DNA of 64,000 nucleotides from Novosphingopyxis sp965218915 (GTDB lineage: Bacteria > Pseudomonadota > Alphaproteobacteria > Sphingomonadales > Sphingomonadaceae): the NCBI RefSeq assembly GCF_965218915.1, contig NZ_OZ244708.1:2728001-2792000 (forward strand), written 5' to 3'. Below the pieces are notes generated by a model. The model searched no databases. It was not told where the DNA came from and saw nothing but the letters and a program-made list of their open reading frames with translations. The stretch's first letter is position 1. The number at the start of each line of letters is the position of its first letter. Both the position numbers and the translations under genes were made by a program. Shown piece after piece: positions 31,075 to 40,210 of the stretch.

Positions 31075-34000
31075 ATGAATATCGCCGCCTTCGCCATCCG
31101 CCGATGGCAGCTGACCCTGGTGCTGTTCCTGCTGCTGGCGATGCTCGGCATCAGCGCCTTTCTCGCCATCCCGCGGTCGGTCGATCCGCATTTCCCGGTA
31201 CCCGTCTACACCATCCGCGCGGTGTTGCCCGGCGCCGATCCGCAGACGATGGAGGAAACCGTCTCCAAGCCGATCGAGGAGGTGCTGCAGGGACTGCAGG
31301 ACATCACCAAGATCGAATCGGACAATCGCGACGGATCGGCCACGATCGTCGCCGAGTTCGACTGGTCGGGCGATGCCGACCAGTATTTCAACGACGTCAC
31401 CCGCGAGGTCGGCGCGATCCGCGGCCGGTTGCCGCAGGGGCTCGCGCTGTTCGAATTCCGCCGCTTCCGCACCACCAACGCCGCCGCGCTGCAGCTCGCT
31501 TTAGTCAGCGACGGCGCCAGCTGGCGGCGGATGGAGAAATATTCCGAGGATATCACCGACAGTTTCAGCCGCTATCCGGACGTGCGCGAGACCGAGGTGC
31601 AGGGCCTGCCGCAGCCCGAGGTCACCGTGGCGATCGAAGGCCAACGGCTCGCGCAGCTGCGCGTGCCCGCCACCGCCGTGGCCGATGCGCTGCGGCTGGG
31701 CGGGGTAGAGACCAAGGGCGGCACGGTCGAGGCGGCTGGACGACGATTCAACGTCGATGCGGGCGGCGCCTATCATGATCTCGGCACCATTCGCCGCCTG
31801 CCGCTGCGCGCCGCCGACGGGAGCCTGCTGACCGTCGGCGATATCGCCGAGGTGAGCTGGGGCGCGGAGGAACAGCGCATCATCACCCGCCATAACGGGC
31901 AGCGCGCGCTGCTGATCTCGGTTCAGCAAAAGGATGGCGAGGATGTCACCGGGCTGCGCGACCGGTTGGTGAACGACATCGCCGGGTGGAACGAGCGGTT
32001 GCCGCCCGACATGCGGCTGGAGGTCGAGTTCGACCAGAGCCGCGATATCGTGCAGCGGATGGACGAGCTCGGCCGCGATTTCTCGATCGCGCTGCTGCTG
32101 GTGCTGCTGACGCTGCTGCCGCTGGGGCTGCGCGCCTCGGGCATCGTGATGATCGCGATCCCGCTGTCGCTCGCCTCCGGCCTGCTGGCGATGTTCCTCG
32201 CCGGATATACGCTGAACCAGCTCGTCATCGCCGGCTTCATCGTCTCGCTCGGCCTGCTCGTCGACGACAGCATCGTGGTGGTCGAGAATATCGCGCGGCA
32301 TCTGCGCATGGGCAAGGCGCGCGCCGTCGCCGCGATCGAGGCGGTGCGGGAGATCACCCCGGCGCTGCTCGGTTCGACCGGCGTGCTGATCTTCGCCTTC
32401 TTCCCGCTGCTGTTCATCCCCGGCGGCGCGGGCAATTTCGTCAAGGGCTTCATCTGGGCGATCATCTACACCATCGCCGCCTCGCTGCTGATCTCGCTCA
32501 GCATCATCCCGTTCCTGGCCAGCCGTATGCTGAAGCGCGAGGAGGATGCGCACGGCAACAAGGTCCTGCGCTGGCTCACCGGCGGCATCGAACGGCTTTA
32601 CCGCCCGGTGCTGCACCGCGCGCTCGCCGCGCCGCGCCGCACGCTGGCCGCATCGCTGATCCTGACATTCGCCGCGTTCCTGCTGGTGCCGGCGATCGGG
32701 TTCAGCCTGTTTCCCGATGCCGACGTCTCGCATTTCAGGGTGACCGTGCAGGCCGAAGAAGGTGCCAGCCTGGAGGAGACCGATGCGCTGGTACGCCGGG
32801 TGAGCGCGCTGCTGGCGCGCGAGCCCGCGATCAAGGTGCGCGCGGAGAATGTCGGCGCGCTCAACATGCAGGTCTATTACAACGTCGGAGGGTCCAAGCG
32901 TTATGCCAGCCTGGGCGAGATTCTAGCGGTGACAAACGGCTGGGAGGGCGGGGAAAGCACCGCGATGATCGCAAGGCTGCGGCGCAAGCTGGCCGGCATC
33001 CCCGGCGCGCGCATCACCATCTCGCGCTTCCGCAACGGCTCGCCGATCGAGGCGCCGATCGCGCTACGCGTCGAAGGGCCGTCGATTCCCGAATTGAAGC
33101 GCATCGCCGGGCAGATCGAGGCAATTCTGCGCAGCACGCCGGGCGCACGCGACGTGGTGAACCCGGTCGCCACCGACCGCGTCGATCTCGACATCGGGCT
33201 CGACGAGCAGCGCGCCGCACTCCTCGACATTCCGGCGGGCGGCGCGCGGCGCGCGATCCGGCTGGCGCTGAGCGGGGAAGCGGCGGGAGAATATCGCGAC
33301 GAGGAAGGCGACGATTATCCGGTGATGGTGCGGCTGCCGCTTGCGGGCGGTCACAGTTCGATCGATGCGCTGAACGATATCTACGTTTCCACGCGCGCTG
33401 GCCAGCCGGTCCGCCTGGCCGAAATCAGCGATCCCCGCCTGAAGTCCGTCCCGTCCGAAATCGCGCGGCGCGACCTGCAGCGCACCGTCACCGTCACCGC
33501 GCAGGCCGAGCCGGGCGCGCTGGCATCGCGCGTGACCGAGGCCGCCGTGGGGCGCGCCGACCGGCTGAAACTTCCCGAGGGCTATCGCATCCTGGTCGGC
33601 GGCGAGGCCGAGGCGGTGGGCAAGACCTTCGGCGATCTCGGCCCGGTCGTGCTGGTCGCGCTGTTCGGCATCTTCGGCATATTGGTCGCCGAATTCGGGC
33701 GCTTCCGCGACACCATCGTGGTGTTCGGGGTGATCCCGCTCGGCACGTTCGGCGGGCTGGTCGCGCTGTGGCTCAGCGGCCATTCGCTCGGCTTCATGGC
33801 GGCGATCGGCTTCGTCGCGCTGATCGGGATCGAGATCAAGAATTCGATCCTGCTGGTCGATTTCACCAAGCAGTTGCGGGGGCGCGGCATGGAGCTGCGC
33901 GAAGCGATCGAGCGGGCCGGCGAAGTGCGCTTCCTGCCGGTGCTGCTGACCAGCGTGACCGCCATCGGCGGCCTCACACCCCTCGCGCTGTTCGGCGGCT

Positions 34001-34173
34001 CGCTCTATTCCTCGCTCGCGATCGTCATCATCGGCGGACTGGTCAGCTCGACCATCCTCTCGCGCATCGTCGTGCCGGTGATGTACCTACTCGCATCGCG
34101 CGGCGAGGGAGACGAGGATGGCAACAAACCGATACCGCCTGACCTTGCCTCGCGCGCCGCCGATCCCATTTAG
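31075..34173 (+). CDS. RND family efflux pump permease
   Basis: Inner-membrane proton-driven transporter of about 1032 residues with the usual two halves. Features are the start MNIAAFAIRRWQLTLVLFLL, PGADPQTMEETVSKPIEEVLQ, the first-half GLLVDDSIVVVENIARH with its proton-relay Asp pair, and the second-half FVALIGIEIKNSILLVDF. It is closer to the AcrB/CusA-like multidrug type than to metal pumps because no Met cluster is evident. ATG 31075 fits the family start; a frame from 31021 overlaps the adaptor gene by 35 bases. Confidence 0.93.
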   Translation: MNIAAFAIRRWQLTLVLFLLLAMLGISAFLAIPRSVDPHFPVPVYTIRAVLPGADPQTMEETVSKPIEEVLQGLQDITKIESDNRDGSATIVAEFDWSGDADQYFNDVTREVGAIRGRLPQGLALFEFRRFRTTNAAALQLALVSDGASWRRMEKYSEDITDSFSRYPDVRETEVQGLPQPEVTVAIEGQRLAQLRVPATAVADALRLGGVETKGGTVEAAGRRFNVDAGGAYHDLGTIRRLPLRAADGSLLTVGDIAEVSWGAEEQRIITRHNGQRALLISVQQKDGEDVTGLRDRLVNDIAGWNERLPPDMRLEVEFDQSRDIVQRMDELGRDFSIALLLVLLTLLPLGLRASGIVMIAIPLSLASGLLAMFLAGYTLNQLVIAGFIVSLGLLVDDSIVVVENIARHLRMGKARAVAAIEAVREITPALLGSTGVLIFAFFPLLFIPGGAGNFVKGFIWAIIYTIAASLLISLSIIPFLASRMLKREEDAHGNKVLRWLTGGIERLYRPVLHRALAAPRRTLAASLILTFAAFLLVPAIGFSLFPDADVSHFRVTVQAEEGASLEETDALVRRVSALLAREPAIKVRAENVGALNMQVYYNVGGSKRYASLGEILAVTNGWEGGESTAMIARLRRKLAGIPGARITISRFRNGSPIEAPIALRVEGPSIPELKRIAGQIEAILRSTPGARDVVNPVATDRVDLDIGLDEQRAALLDIPAGGARRAIRLALSGEAAGEYRDEEGDDYPVMVRLPLAGGHSSIDALNDIYVSTRAGQPVRLAEISDPRLKSVPSEIARRDLQRTVTVTAQAEPGALASRVTEAAVGRADRLKLPEGYRILVGGEAEAVGKTFGDLGPVVLVALFGIFGILVAEFGRFRDTIVVFGVIPLGTFGGLVALWLSGHSLGFMAAIGFVALIGIEIKNSILLVDFTKQLRGRGMELREAIERAGEVRFLPVLLTSVTAIGGLTPLALFGGSLYSSLAIVIIGGLVSSTILSRIVVPVMYLLASRGEGDEDGNKPIPPDLASRAADPI

Positions 34174-34213
34174 GGTGCAACAGGTCTTTTCTGCTTTGGA
34201 GAAAGAAATTCCC

Positions 34214-34750
34214 ATGACCGAACAGGCAATTTTCGCGGGCGGCTGCTTCTGGTGCACCGAGGCGGTGTTCAAGCAACTCGGCGGCGTCAGCGAAGTCGAG
34301 AGCGGCTATATCGGCGGCCATGTCGAGGACCCGAGCTACCGCCAGGTCTGCTCGGGCAAGACCGGCCATGCCGAGGCGATCCGCATCACCTACGATCCCG
34401 CCGTCATCGCGTTCGGCGATCTCGCCGACATCTTCTTCGCGACGCACGACCCGACCCAGCTCAACCGGCAGGGCAACGATGTCGGCACGCAATATCGCAG
34501 CGCGATCTTCCCGCTGGACGACGATCAGCAAGCCGAAGCCGAAACGGCAATCCAGCGCGCCGCGAAGGATCACAGCGGCAGGATCGTCACCACCGTCGAG
34601 GAAGCGACGACCTGGTATCCGGCCGAGGATTATCACCAGGATTATTGGGACGGTGAAGGCCGCGGCAATCCCTATTGCATGGCGGTGATCCCGCCCAAGC
34701 TGCAGAAGCTGAAAAAGGGTTTTTCCGACCGGCTGCGCGAAACGGTTTAG
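34214..34750 (+). CDS. msrA: Peptide-methionine (S)-S-oxide reductase
   Basis: Repairs oxidised methionine. The 178-residue protein has the catalytic GCFWCTEAVF with its Cys, GYIGGHVEDPSYRQVCSGKTGHAE, DPTQLNRQGNDVGTQYRSAIF and the YHQDYWDG region. The start MTEQAIFAGG follows GGAGAAAGAAATTCCC. A longer upstream frame overlaps the end of the pump gene and is unlikely. Confidence 0.95.
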   Translation: MTEQAIFAGGCFWCTEAVFKQLGGVSEVESGYIGGHVEDPSYRQVCSGKTGHAEAIRITYDPAVIAFGDLADIFFATHDPTQLNRQGNDVGTQYRSAIFPLDDDQQAEAETAIQRAAKDHSGRIVTTVEEATTWYPAEDYHQDYWDGEGRGNPYCMAVIPPKLQKLKKGFSDRLRETV

Positions 34751-34816
34751 GCAGTCCACCTTAGTTGAAAACTTTGTGAGCTCCTGCGCCGCTAATCTAT
34801 CGATGGGGCATATTCC

Positions 34817-35680
34817 ATGAAACCGATCCGCAAGGCCGTCTTCCCCGTCGCCGGGCTGGGCACGCGCTTCCTGCCCGCCACCAAGGCGATCCCAAAGGAA
34901 ATGCTGCCCGTGGTCGACAAGCCGCTGATCCAATATGCGGTGGACGAGGCGCGCGAGGCGGGGATCGAGCAGATGATCTTCGTCACCGGCCGCGGCAAAA
35001 GCGCGATCGAGGACCATTTCGACATCGCCTACGAGCTGGAAGCCACCATGTCCGCGCGCGGCAAGGACATGAGCGCGCTGGAGGGTACGCAATTGGGACC
35101 GGGCAATTGCGCCTATGTCCGCCAGCAGGAGCCGCTCGGCCTCGGCCATGCGATCTGGTGCGCGCGCGATATCGTGGGCGACGAGCCGTTCGCGATCTTC
35201 CTGCCCGATGAATTCATGCATGGGCGCCCCGGCTGCATGAAGCAGATGGTCGATGCCTATCGGGGCATCGGCGGCAACATGATCAGCGTACTCGAAGTTC
35301 CCAAGGAGAAGGTCTCCAGCTACGGCGTGATCGCGCCGGGCCGGACGCACGGCAGCCTGACCGAGGTCACCGGCCTGGTTGAGAAACCGAGGGTGGAGGA
35401 CGCGCCGTCCAACCTGATCGTCTCGGGCCGCTATATTCTCCAGCCCGAGGTGATGCGCGTGCTCGAAACGCAGGAGGCCGGCGCGGGCGGCGAGATTCAG
35501 CTCACCGACGCGATGGCCAGGATGATCGGCAACCAGCCGTTCCACGCGCATGTCTTCGACGGCGAGCGCTTCGATTGCGGCTCGAAGACGGGTTATCTGA
35601 AGGCCAATCTGGCGCTCGCGCTGGAACGGCCCGACATGAAGGACACGGTTCGCGCCTTTGCCGCCGATCTGCTGAACTGA
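34817..35680 (+). CDS. galU: UTP--glucose-1-phosphate uridylyltransferase
   Basis: Makes UDP-glucose for exopolysaccharide and envelope synthesis. The 287-residue protein shows the nucleotidyltransferase start FPVAGLGTRFLPATKAIPKEMLPVVDKPLIQYAV, LGHAIWCARDI, FAIFLPDEF and FDCGSKTGYLKAN. It is a single-gene unit followed by a small lipoprotein-like gene 40 bases on. Confidence 0.96.
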   Translation: MKPIRKAVFPVAGLGTRFLPATKAIPKEMLPVVDKPLIQYAVDEAREAGIEQMIFVTGRGKSAIEDHFDIAYELEATMSARGKDMSALEGTQLGPGNCAYVRQQEPLGLGHAIWCARDIVGDEPFAIFLPDEFMHGRPGCMKQMVDAYRGIGGNMISVLEVPKEKVSSYGVIAPGRTHGSLTEVTGLVEKPRVEDAPSNLIVSGRYILQPEVMRVLETQEAGAGGEIQLTDAMARMIGNQPFHAHVFDGERFDCGSKTGYLKANLALALERPDMKDTVRAFAADLLN

Positions 35681-35722
35681 TTGTTCATTTGACGATCACG
35701 CCGGACGAGCTAGTCTGGGGTC

Positions 35723-36058
35723 ATGATGTTGCTGCGTTTCCTGCCTCTGGCGCTGACCGCTCCGTTGCTCGGCGGATGCCTCGGCACCGTCGCCGATGTG
35801 GTGACGCTGCCGGTCAAGGTCGCCAAGACCGGCGTCAACGCCGTGGGGTCGGGCGTCGACGCGGTCACCACCAGCCAGTCCGAACGCGACGAGAAGCGCG
35901 GCCGGTCGCTGCGCGAGCGCGAGCAGCGGCTCGGCAAGCTGTCGCGCGAGCGCGACAAGCTGCAACGTGAATGCGACCAGGATCCGGGCGACGACAGCTG
36001 CGCCGACCTTTACAAGGTGCAGCGCGAGATCGATTATCTGATGAATCAGCCGGTTTGA
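35723..36058 (+). CDS. Small hypothetical protein with signal and coiled coil
   Basis: Protein of 111 residues. The hydrophobic N-terminus ends in LLGGCLG, a possible lipobox, followed by VADVVTLPVKVAKTGVNAVGSGVDAVTT and then a charged, probably coiled-coil segment (RDEKRGRSLREREQRLGKLSRERDKLQREC) with three further Cys. No family name is certain. It is likely periplasmic. The gene follows galU on the same strand but probably has its own signals. Confidence 0.7.
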   Translation: MMLLRFLPLALTAPLLGGCLGTVADVVTLPVKVAKTGVNAVGSGVDAVTTSQSERDEKRGRSLREREQRLGKLSRERDKLQRECDQDPGDDSCADLYKVQREIDYLMNQPV

Positions 36059-36182
36059 GGCGGGATATAAGCTCCGCCCTATCCGGAAAATCGTAAGTCC
36101 TGACCCGTCGAAAGGGGGATCCTCTTCCTGCAAATCCTCTCTGACGACACTCGAAAACGGGAGATTTCCGCCCACCTTGTTC

Positions 36183-36257
36183 GCCATGCCAGCGAAGCTG
36201 GCATCTCGGGCGTTAAAACCATCCCGCCGGAGACCCCAGCTTTCGTTGGGGTGACGA
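36183..36257. repeat. REP-type pair (CATGCCAGCG / CTTTCGTTGGGG)
   Basis: Two palindromes: CGCCATGCCAGCGAAGCTGG with CATCTC, and GAGACCCCAGCTTTCGTTGG with GGTGACG. These are the uninterrupted form of the palindromes inside the 220-bp mobile elements; here the first loop lacks the AGT hairpin module. The surrounding 36059-36298 contains no gene. Confidence 0.7.
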
Positions 36258-36298
36258 GCAAAGCCATGGGTTGCAAAATACGTCTTGACGAATTTAAG

Positions 36299-37225
36299 CT
36301 AATCCGCCGCAGCCCGCCGAAGCCGATCATTGATCGCCGCGCCGATCCCATGCTCCGGTACCGGCGCTACCGCGATTCGCGCGCGGCCTTCCGCATCGGC
36401 ACGGTGGAGCGCGGCGTAGAGATGCGCCGCCGCCTCGGCGAGATCGCCCGCAGAAGAAAGATTATCGTCGCCGGTCACCGGCCCGAACCCAATCCACCAT
36501 TCGTCCGGCGCGGCGTTTTGCGCGTTCAGCCTGAGCGGCTTCACCGGCGCATAATGGTTCGCCAGCTGCCCCGGCGCCTCGATCCCCTGCCCCGTTTTCG
36601 CGCGCGGCGGCGACCCGAGCGCCTCGATCAGCTCCTCCGGTGACAGCGGTCCCGTACGCAGCAGCCGCCAGCCATGGTCCTCAAGCTTGACGATGGTCGA
36701 TTCGAGCCCCTGCCGTGTCGGCCCGCCGTCGAGGATCAACTGCACCCTGTCGCCCAGCGACGCGGCGACATGCACCGCTTCGGACGGGCTGATCGCGCCG
36801 CTGCGATTGGCCGAGGGCGCAGCGAGCGCCAGTCCGCTCGTCCGCAGCACAGCCTGCATCACGTCATGCGCCGGGCAGCGCAGCGCCACCGTCGGCAGGC
36901 CCGCCGTCACGGCCTCGGCCAACGGCGCATCGCCCCGCCTCGGCAGCACCAGCGTCAGCGGACCCGGCCAGAATCGCGCCGCCAGATCGCGCGCGCGCTG
37001 ATCGAAATGCGCCAGCGTCTCGCCATGCGCCAGATCCCGCACATGCACGATCAGCGGGTTGAAGCTCGGCCGCCCCTTGATCCGGTATATCTGCGCCACC
37101 GCATCGGCGCTCGCGGCGTCGGCGGCGAGCCCGTAGACCGTCTCGGTCGGCAGCGCCACGGCCTCGCCCACGCGCAGCAAGGCGGCGGCTTCGGCGATAT
37201 TGGTTTGGGTGGCTGGCTTTATCAT
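36299..37225 (-). CDS. L-threonylcarbamoyladenylate synthase (Sua5 type)
   Basis: Makes threonylcarbamoyl-AMP for t6A modification of tRNAs reading ANN codons. The YrdC domain is plain (GEAVALPTETVYGLAADA, GRPSFNPLIVHV, FWPGPLTLVLPRR, APSANRSGAISPSEA), and after about residue 205 a linker leads to a Sua5 C-terminal domain, so the 308-residue protein is the long Sua5-type rather than the short TsaC. The start MIKPATQTNIAEAAALL fits. The repeat-rich DNA just upstream received the IS30 element. Confidence 0.93.
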   Translation of the reverse strand: MIKPATQTNIAEAAALLRVGEAVALPTETVYGLAADAASADAVAQIYRIKGRPSFNPLIVHVRDLAHGETLAHFDQRARDLAARFWPGPLTLVLPRRGDAPLAEAVTAGLPTVALRCPAHDVMQAVLRTSGLALAAPSANRSGAISPSEAVHVAASLGDRVQLILDGGPTRQGLESTIVKLEDHGWRLLRTGPLSPEELIEALGSPPRAKTGQGIEAPGQLANHYAPVKPLRLNAQNAAPDEWWIGFGPVTGDDNLSSAGDLAEAAAHLYAALHRADAEGRARIAVAPVPEHGIGAAINDRLRRAAAD

Positions 37226-37229
37226 TTCC

Positions 37230-37300
37230 GTCGCTCCGGCGAAGGCCGGAGCCTATCCAGTCTATCGTTTGAGCTGTCCCGATAGTCGGGATAGGCCCCC
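37230..37300. repeat. REP-like repeat, left part, interrupted by IS30
   Basis: CGTCGCTCCGGCGAAGGCCG (family of 17097) followed by a GGGATAGGCCCCC half-palindrome that ends at the IS. Its missing half, GCCTCCGCGGGGGCGAC, begins just beyond the right end of the IS at 38363. Confidence 0.7.
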
Positions 37301-38357
37301 TGAACTCACGGAACAAGTGCAACACCTGCTAAGGGTGTTGTCGCGATGGGAAGATGTTACGGCCAGCTCGGCCTCGATGAGCGGATTGAGATTTATCGGC
37401 TGCATGCAGCCGGTAAATCTTCGCGGCAGATCGCAGCGGCGCTTGGACGCGCGCCCTCGACGATTGGCCGCGAACTGGAACGCAATGGCAAGCCGACCAA
37501 GGTTTGGCGCGGTGGCTACGACCCGGGCAGGGCTCATGACCTCGCCGAGCGGCGAAGACGCTGGGACAAACGCTTCAAGCTGGCGCGCCAGCCGGACCTG
37601 GCACAGCTGGTGAAGGACCGCCTTGCGATGGGATGGTCCCCCGAGCAGATCGCCGGCCGGCTGGCGCTCGAACATGGTCGCACCGTCGTTAGCCATGAGT
37701 CAATCTACCGCTTCGTCTATCATCGATCGGCCAACAAGGATTACTGGCATCGCCTGCTGCCACGCCGCAAATCCCGCCGCGGACGGCTGGGCATGAGAGG
37801 CGGCAGTCCGGCAAGCTTCATCAAACGCCGCCGCTCCATCGACGAGCGGCCGGGCGCGGCCGACGACAGATGCACGCCTGGCCACTGGGAAGCCGATTAC
37901 ATGCTGTTTGCCCGCCCCGGCCAAGGACTGCTTGTCGTCCATGAACGCCAGTCGCGCTACACCATGCTGGATGCGCCGCCGGATCGAAAGGCAATCCGCA
38001 CCGCCCGCCATCTGCGCGGGCTGCTCGCCCCGATCGCGCCGGTGCTCCGGCAAAGCCTGACCGTGGATAATGGCACCGAGTTCGCGCTGCATTATCAGCT
38101 CACCGACCAGCTCGGCCTCGACACCTTCTTCTGCGATACGCACAGCCCCTGGCAAAAAGGCGGCGTCGAAAACGCCATCGGTCGTCTGCGCCGTGCCCTG
38201 CCGCGCAAGACCGATCTTGCCGCCCTCGAACCCAAAGCCCTCGTCAATGCCGTCAACGCATACAATCACACCCCAAGAAAATGCCTCGACTTCCAGACCC
38301 CCGCTGAGGCATTCAACAGACTTCAACCAACTGTTGCACTTCAAACGTGAATCCACA
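37301..38357 (+). mobile_element. IS30-family insertion sequence, intact
   Basis: About 1.06 kb. The left end TGAACTCACGGAACAAGTGC continues ...AACA, and the reverse complement of the right end (TGTGGATTCACG...AAGTGCAACA) matches it with short mismatched blocks, giving imperfect inverted repeats of about 25 bases. It contains one transposase gene. Runs of five C border both ends, so the exact duplication (IS30 elements make short ones) cannot be fixed. Confidence 0.85.
37346..38350 (+). CDS. IS30-family transposase
   Basis: Full-length transposase of 334 residues. An N-terminal helix-turn-helix (LDERIEIYRLHAAGKSSRQIAAALGRAPSTIGREL) and a second HTH-like region (MGWSPEQIAGRLALEH) precede the DDE core, with catalytic Asp in GHWEADYML, Asp in TVDNGTEF and Glu in GGVENAIGRLRR. 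No stop or frameshift, so it may still be active. Confidence 0.93.
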   Translation: MGRCYGQLGLDERIEIYRLHAAGKSSRQIAAALGRAPSTIGRELERNGKPTKVWRGGYDPGRAHDLAERRRRWDKRFKLARQPDLAQLVKDRLAMGWSPEQIAGRLALEHGRTVVSHESIYRFVYHRSANKDYWHRLLPRRKSRRGRLGMRGGSPASFIKRRRSIDERPGAADDRCTPGHWEADYMLFARPGQGLLVVHERQSRYTMLDAPPDRKAIRTARHLRGLLAPIAPVLRQSLTVDNGTEFALHYQLTDQLGLDTFFCDTHSPWQKGGVENAIGRLRRALPRKTDLAALEPKALVNAVNAYNHTPRKCLDFQTPAEAFNRLQPTVALQT

Positions 38358-38474
38358 CCCCCGCCTCCGCGGGGGCGACACTTTTGTTTATTCGCTTTAG
38401 ACGGTGCCGCCCTTCCAGCATGGTCCCGTCCATGCTTATAAGCGCCCGATATCGATAACGGAAAGCGCCGCCCC

Positions 38475-40208
38475 ATGTTCACCGCCCCCACCCGCGAGCA
38501 GCTGTTCGTGCTGAAGCATGTCACCGACATCGACGAGCTGGCCGGGCACAACCGCTTTGCCGACGCCACGCCCGACATGGTGCAGGCGATCGTCGAGGGG
38601 GTGGGCGACTTCGCGGAGAAGGAATTCGCGCCGCTCAATCGCATCGGCGATACCGTCGGCGCGAGAATGCAGGACGGCCATGTGGTGATGCCGGAGGGCT
38701 ATAAGGCGGCGTGGCGGGCCTATGTCGCCAATGGCTGGGCCGGGATCGCCGCGCCCGCCGATTATGGCGGCCAGGGCCTGCCCTTCTCGCTCGCCACCGT
38801 GTCGCTCGAAAGCCTGGGCGCGGCGAACATGGCGCTGACGCTCTGTCCGATCCTCTCGGTCGGCGCGGTCGAGGCGCTCGCGCATCATGGCAGCGAAGAG
38901 CAGAAGCGGACCTATCTCCCGAAGCTCGCCAGCGGCGAATGGACCGGCACGATGAACCTGACCGAGCCGCAGGCCGGTTCCGACGTCGGCGCGCTCACCG
39001 CCACCGCCACCCCGCGCGAGGATGGCGGCTGGAACATCCGCGGCCAGAAAATCTACATCACCTTTGGCGATCACGACATGGCGGAGAATATCGTCCACCT
39101 CGTGCTCGCGCGCACGCCGGACGCACCCGCGGGAACGCGCGGCATATCGCTGTTCCTCGTGCCCAAATTTCGCGTCAACGAGGACGGTTCGATCGGTGAG
39201 GACAACAGCGTCCAGACCGTCTCGATCGAGCACAAGCTCGGTATCAACGCCTCGCCCACCTGCGTGCTGGCTTACGGCGAGGATGGCGACAGCATCGGCC
39301 ATCTGATCGGCCCGGAACATGCCGGGATGCGCGCGATGTTCACGATGATGAACTCGGCGCGGCTCAACGTGGGTTTGCAGGGTGTGCAGATCGGCGAACG
39401 CGCGACGCAGCAGGCGCTAGCCTTTGCCGCCGAGCGCGTCCAGTCCGCGCGCGCCGGGGCCGAAACGCGCGATGCCGTCGCGATCGTCGACCATCCCGAC
39501 GTGCGGCGCATGCTGCTGCGCATGAAGGCGGGCACGCAGGCGATCCGCGCGCTGCTGTATTACGCCAGCGGCCAGGTCGACCGCGCCACGCTGGGCGATG
39601 AGGACGCGCGCGCACTCGCCGATCTGCTGACGCCACTTTCAAAAGCCTATGCCACCGACATGGGCATCGAGATCGCCAGCCTGGGCATTCAGGTACATGG
39701 CGGCATGGGGTTCGTCGAGGAAACCGGCGCCGCGCAGCATTACCGCGACGCCCGCATCGCCCCGATCTACGAGGGCACCAACGGCATCCAGGCGGCGGAC
39801 CTGGTCGGGCGCAAGCTGGCGATGGACGGCGGCGCGGTGGCGCGCGGGCTGGTCGATCGGATTACCGGCGATGCAGGCGACACCGGCCCGCTCGCCGATC
39901 TCGCCGCAGCGACCGGCCGCGTGCTCCACTGGATGCAGGAAGATGCCGGCGTGGACGACAAGCTGGGCGGCAGCGTGCCGTTCCTGACGATGTTCGCCAC
40001 GCTGGTATGCGGCTGGTTGATGGCGAGGCAGCGCGCCACCGCTCGCGCGGAACCGAACGACGGCGACGATCCGTTTCTCAAGGCCAAGATCGCCGCGGCG
40101 GATTATTACATCGCCGCGATGGTGCCAGAAGCCACCGGGCTCGAAGCCAGCGCGCGCGCCGGGGCGCAGCTGCTCTATACGCTCACCGCCGACGAAATGG
40201 CGGCTTGA
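38475..40208 (+). CDS. Acyl-CoA dehydrogenase
   Basis: FAD-dependent beta-oxidation enzyme of 577 residues. The N-terminal extension (APTREQLFVLKHVTDIDEL) and the C-terminal extra helical domain past residue 450 mark the long-form subgroup with an acetyl-CoA-dehydrogenase-like C-terminus. The FAD/substrate motifs WTGTMNLTEPQAGSDVG and the QVHGGMGFVEETGAAQHYRDARIAPIYEGTNGIQ region are intact. The chain length is unknown. It lies two bases before the phospholipase D-like gene. Confidence 0.92.
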   Translation: MFTAPTREQLFVLKHVTDIDELAGHNRFADATPDMVQAIVEGVGDFAEKEFAPLNRIGDTVGARMQDGHVVMPEGYKAAWRAYVANGWAGIAAPADYGGQGLPFSLATVSLESLGAANMALTLCPILSVGAVEALAHHGSEEQKRTYLPKLASGEWTGTMNLTEPQAGSDVGALTATATPREDGGWNIRGQKIYITFGDHDMAENIVHLVLARTPDAPAGTRGISLFLVPKFRVNEDGSIGEDNSVQTVSIEHKLGINASPTCVLAYGEDGDSIGHLIGPEHAGMRAMFTMMNSARLNVGLQGVQIGERATQQALAFAAERVQSARAGAETRDAVAIVDHPDVRRMLLRMKAGTQAIRALLYYASGQVDRATLGDEDARALADLLTPLSKAYATDMGIEIASLGIQVHGGMGFVEETGAAQHYRDARIAPIYEGTNGIQAADLVGRKLAMDGGAVARGLVDRITGDAGDTGPLADLAAATGRVLHWMQEDAGVDDKLGGSVPFLTMFATLVCGWLMARQRATARAEPNDGDDPFLKAKIAAADYYIAAMVPEATGLEASARAGAQLLYTLTADEMAA

Positions 40209-40210
40209 CC

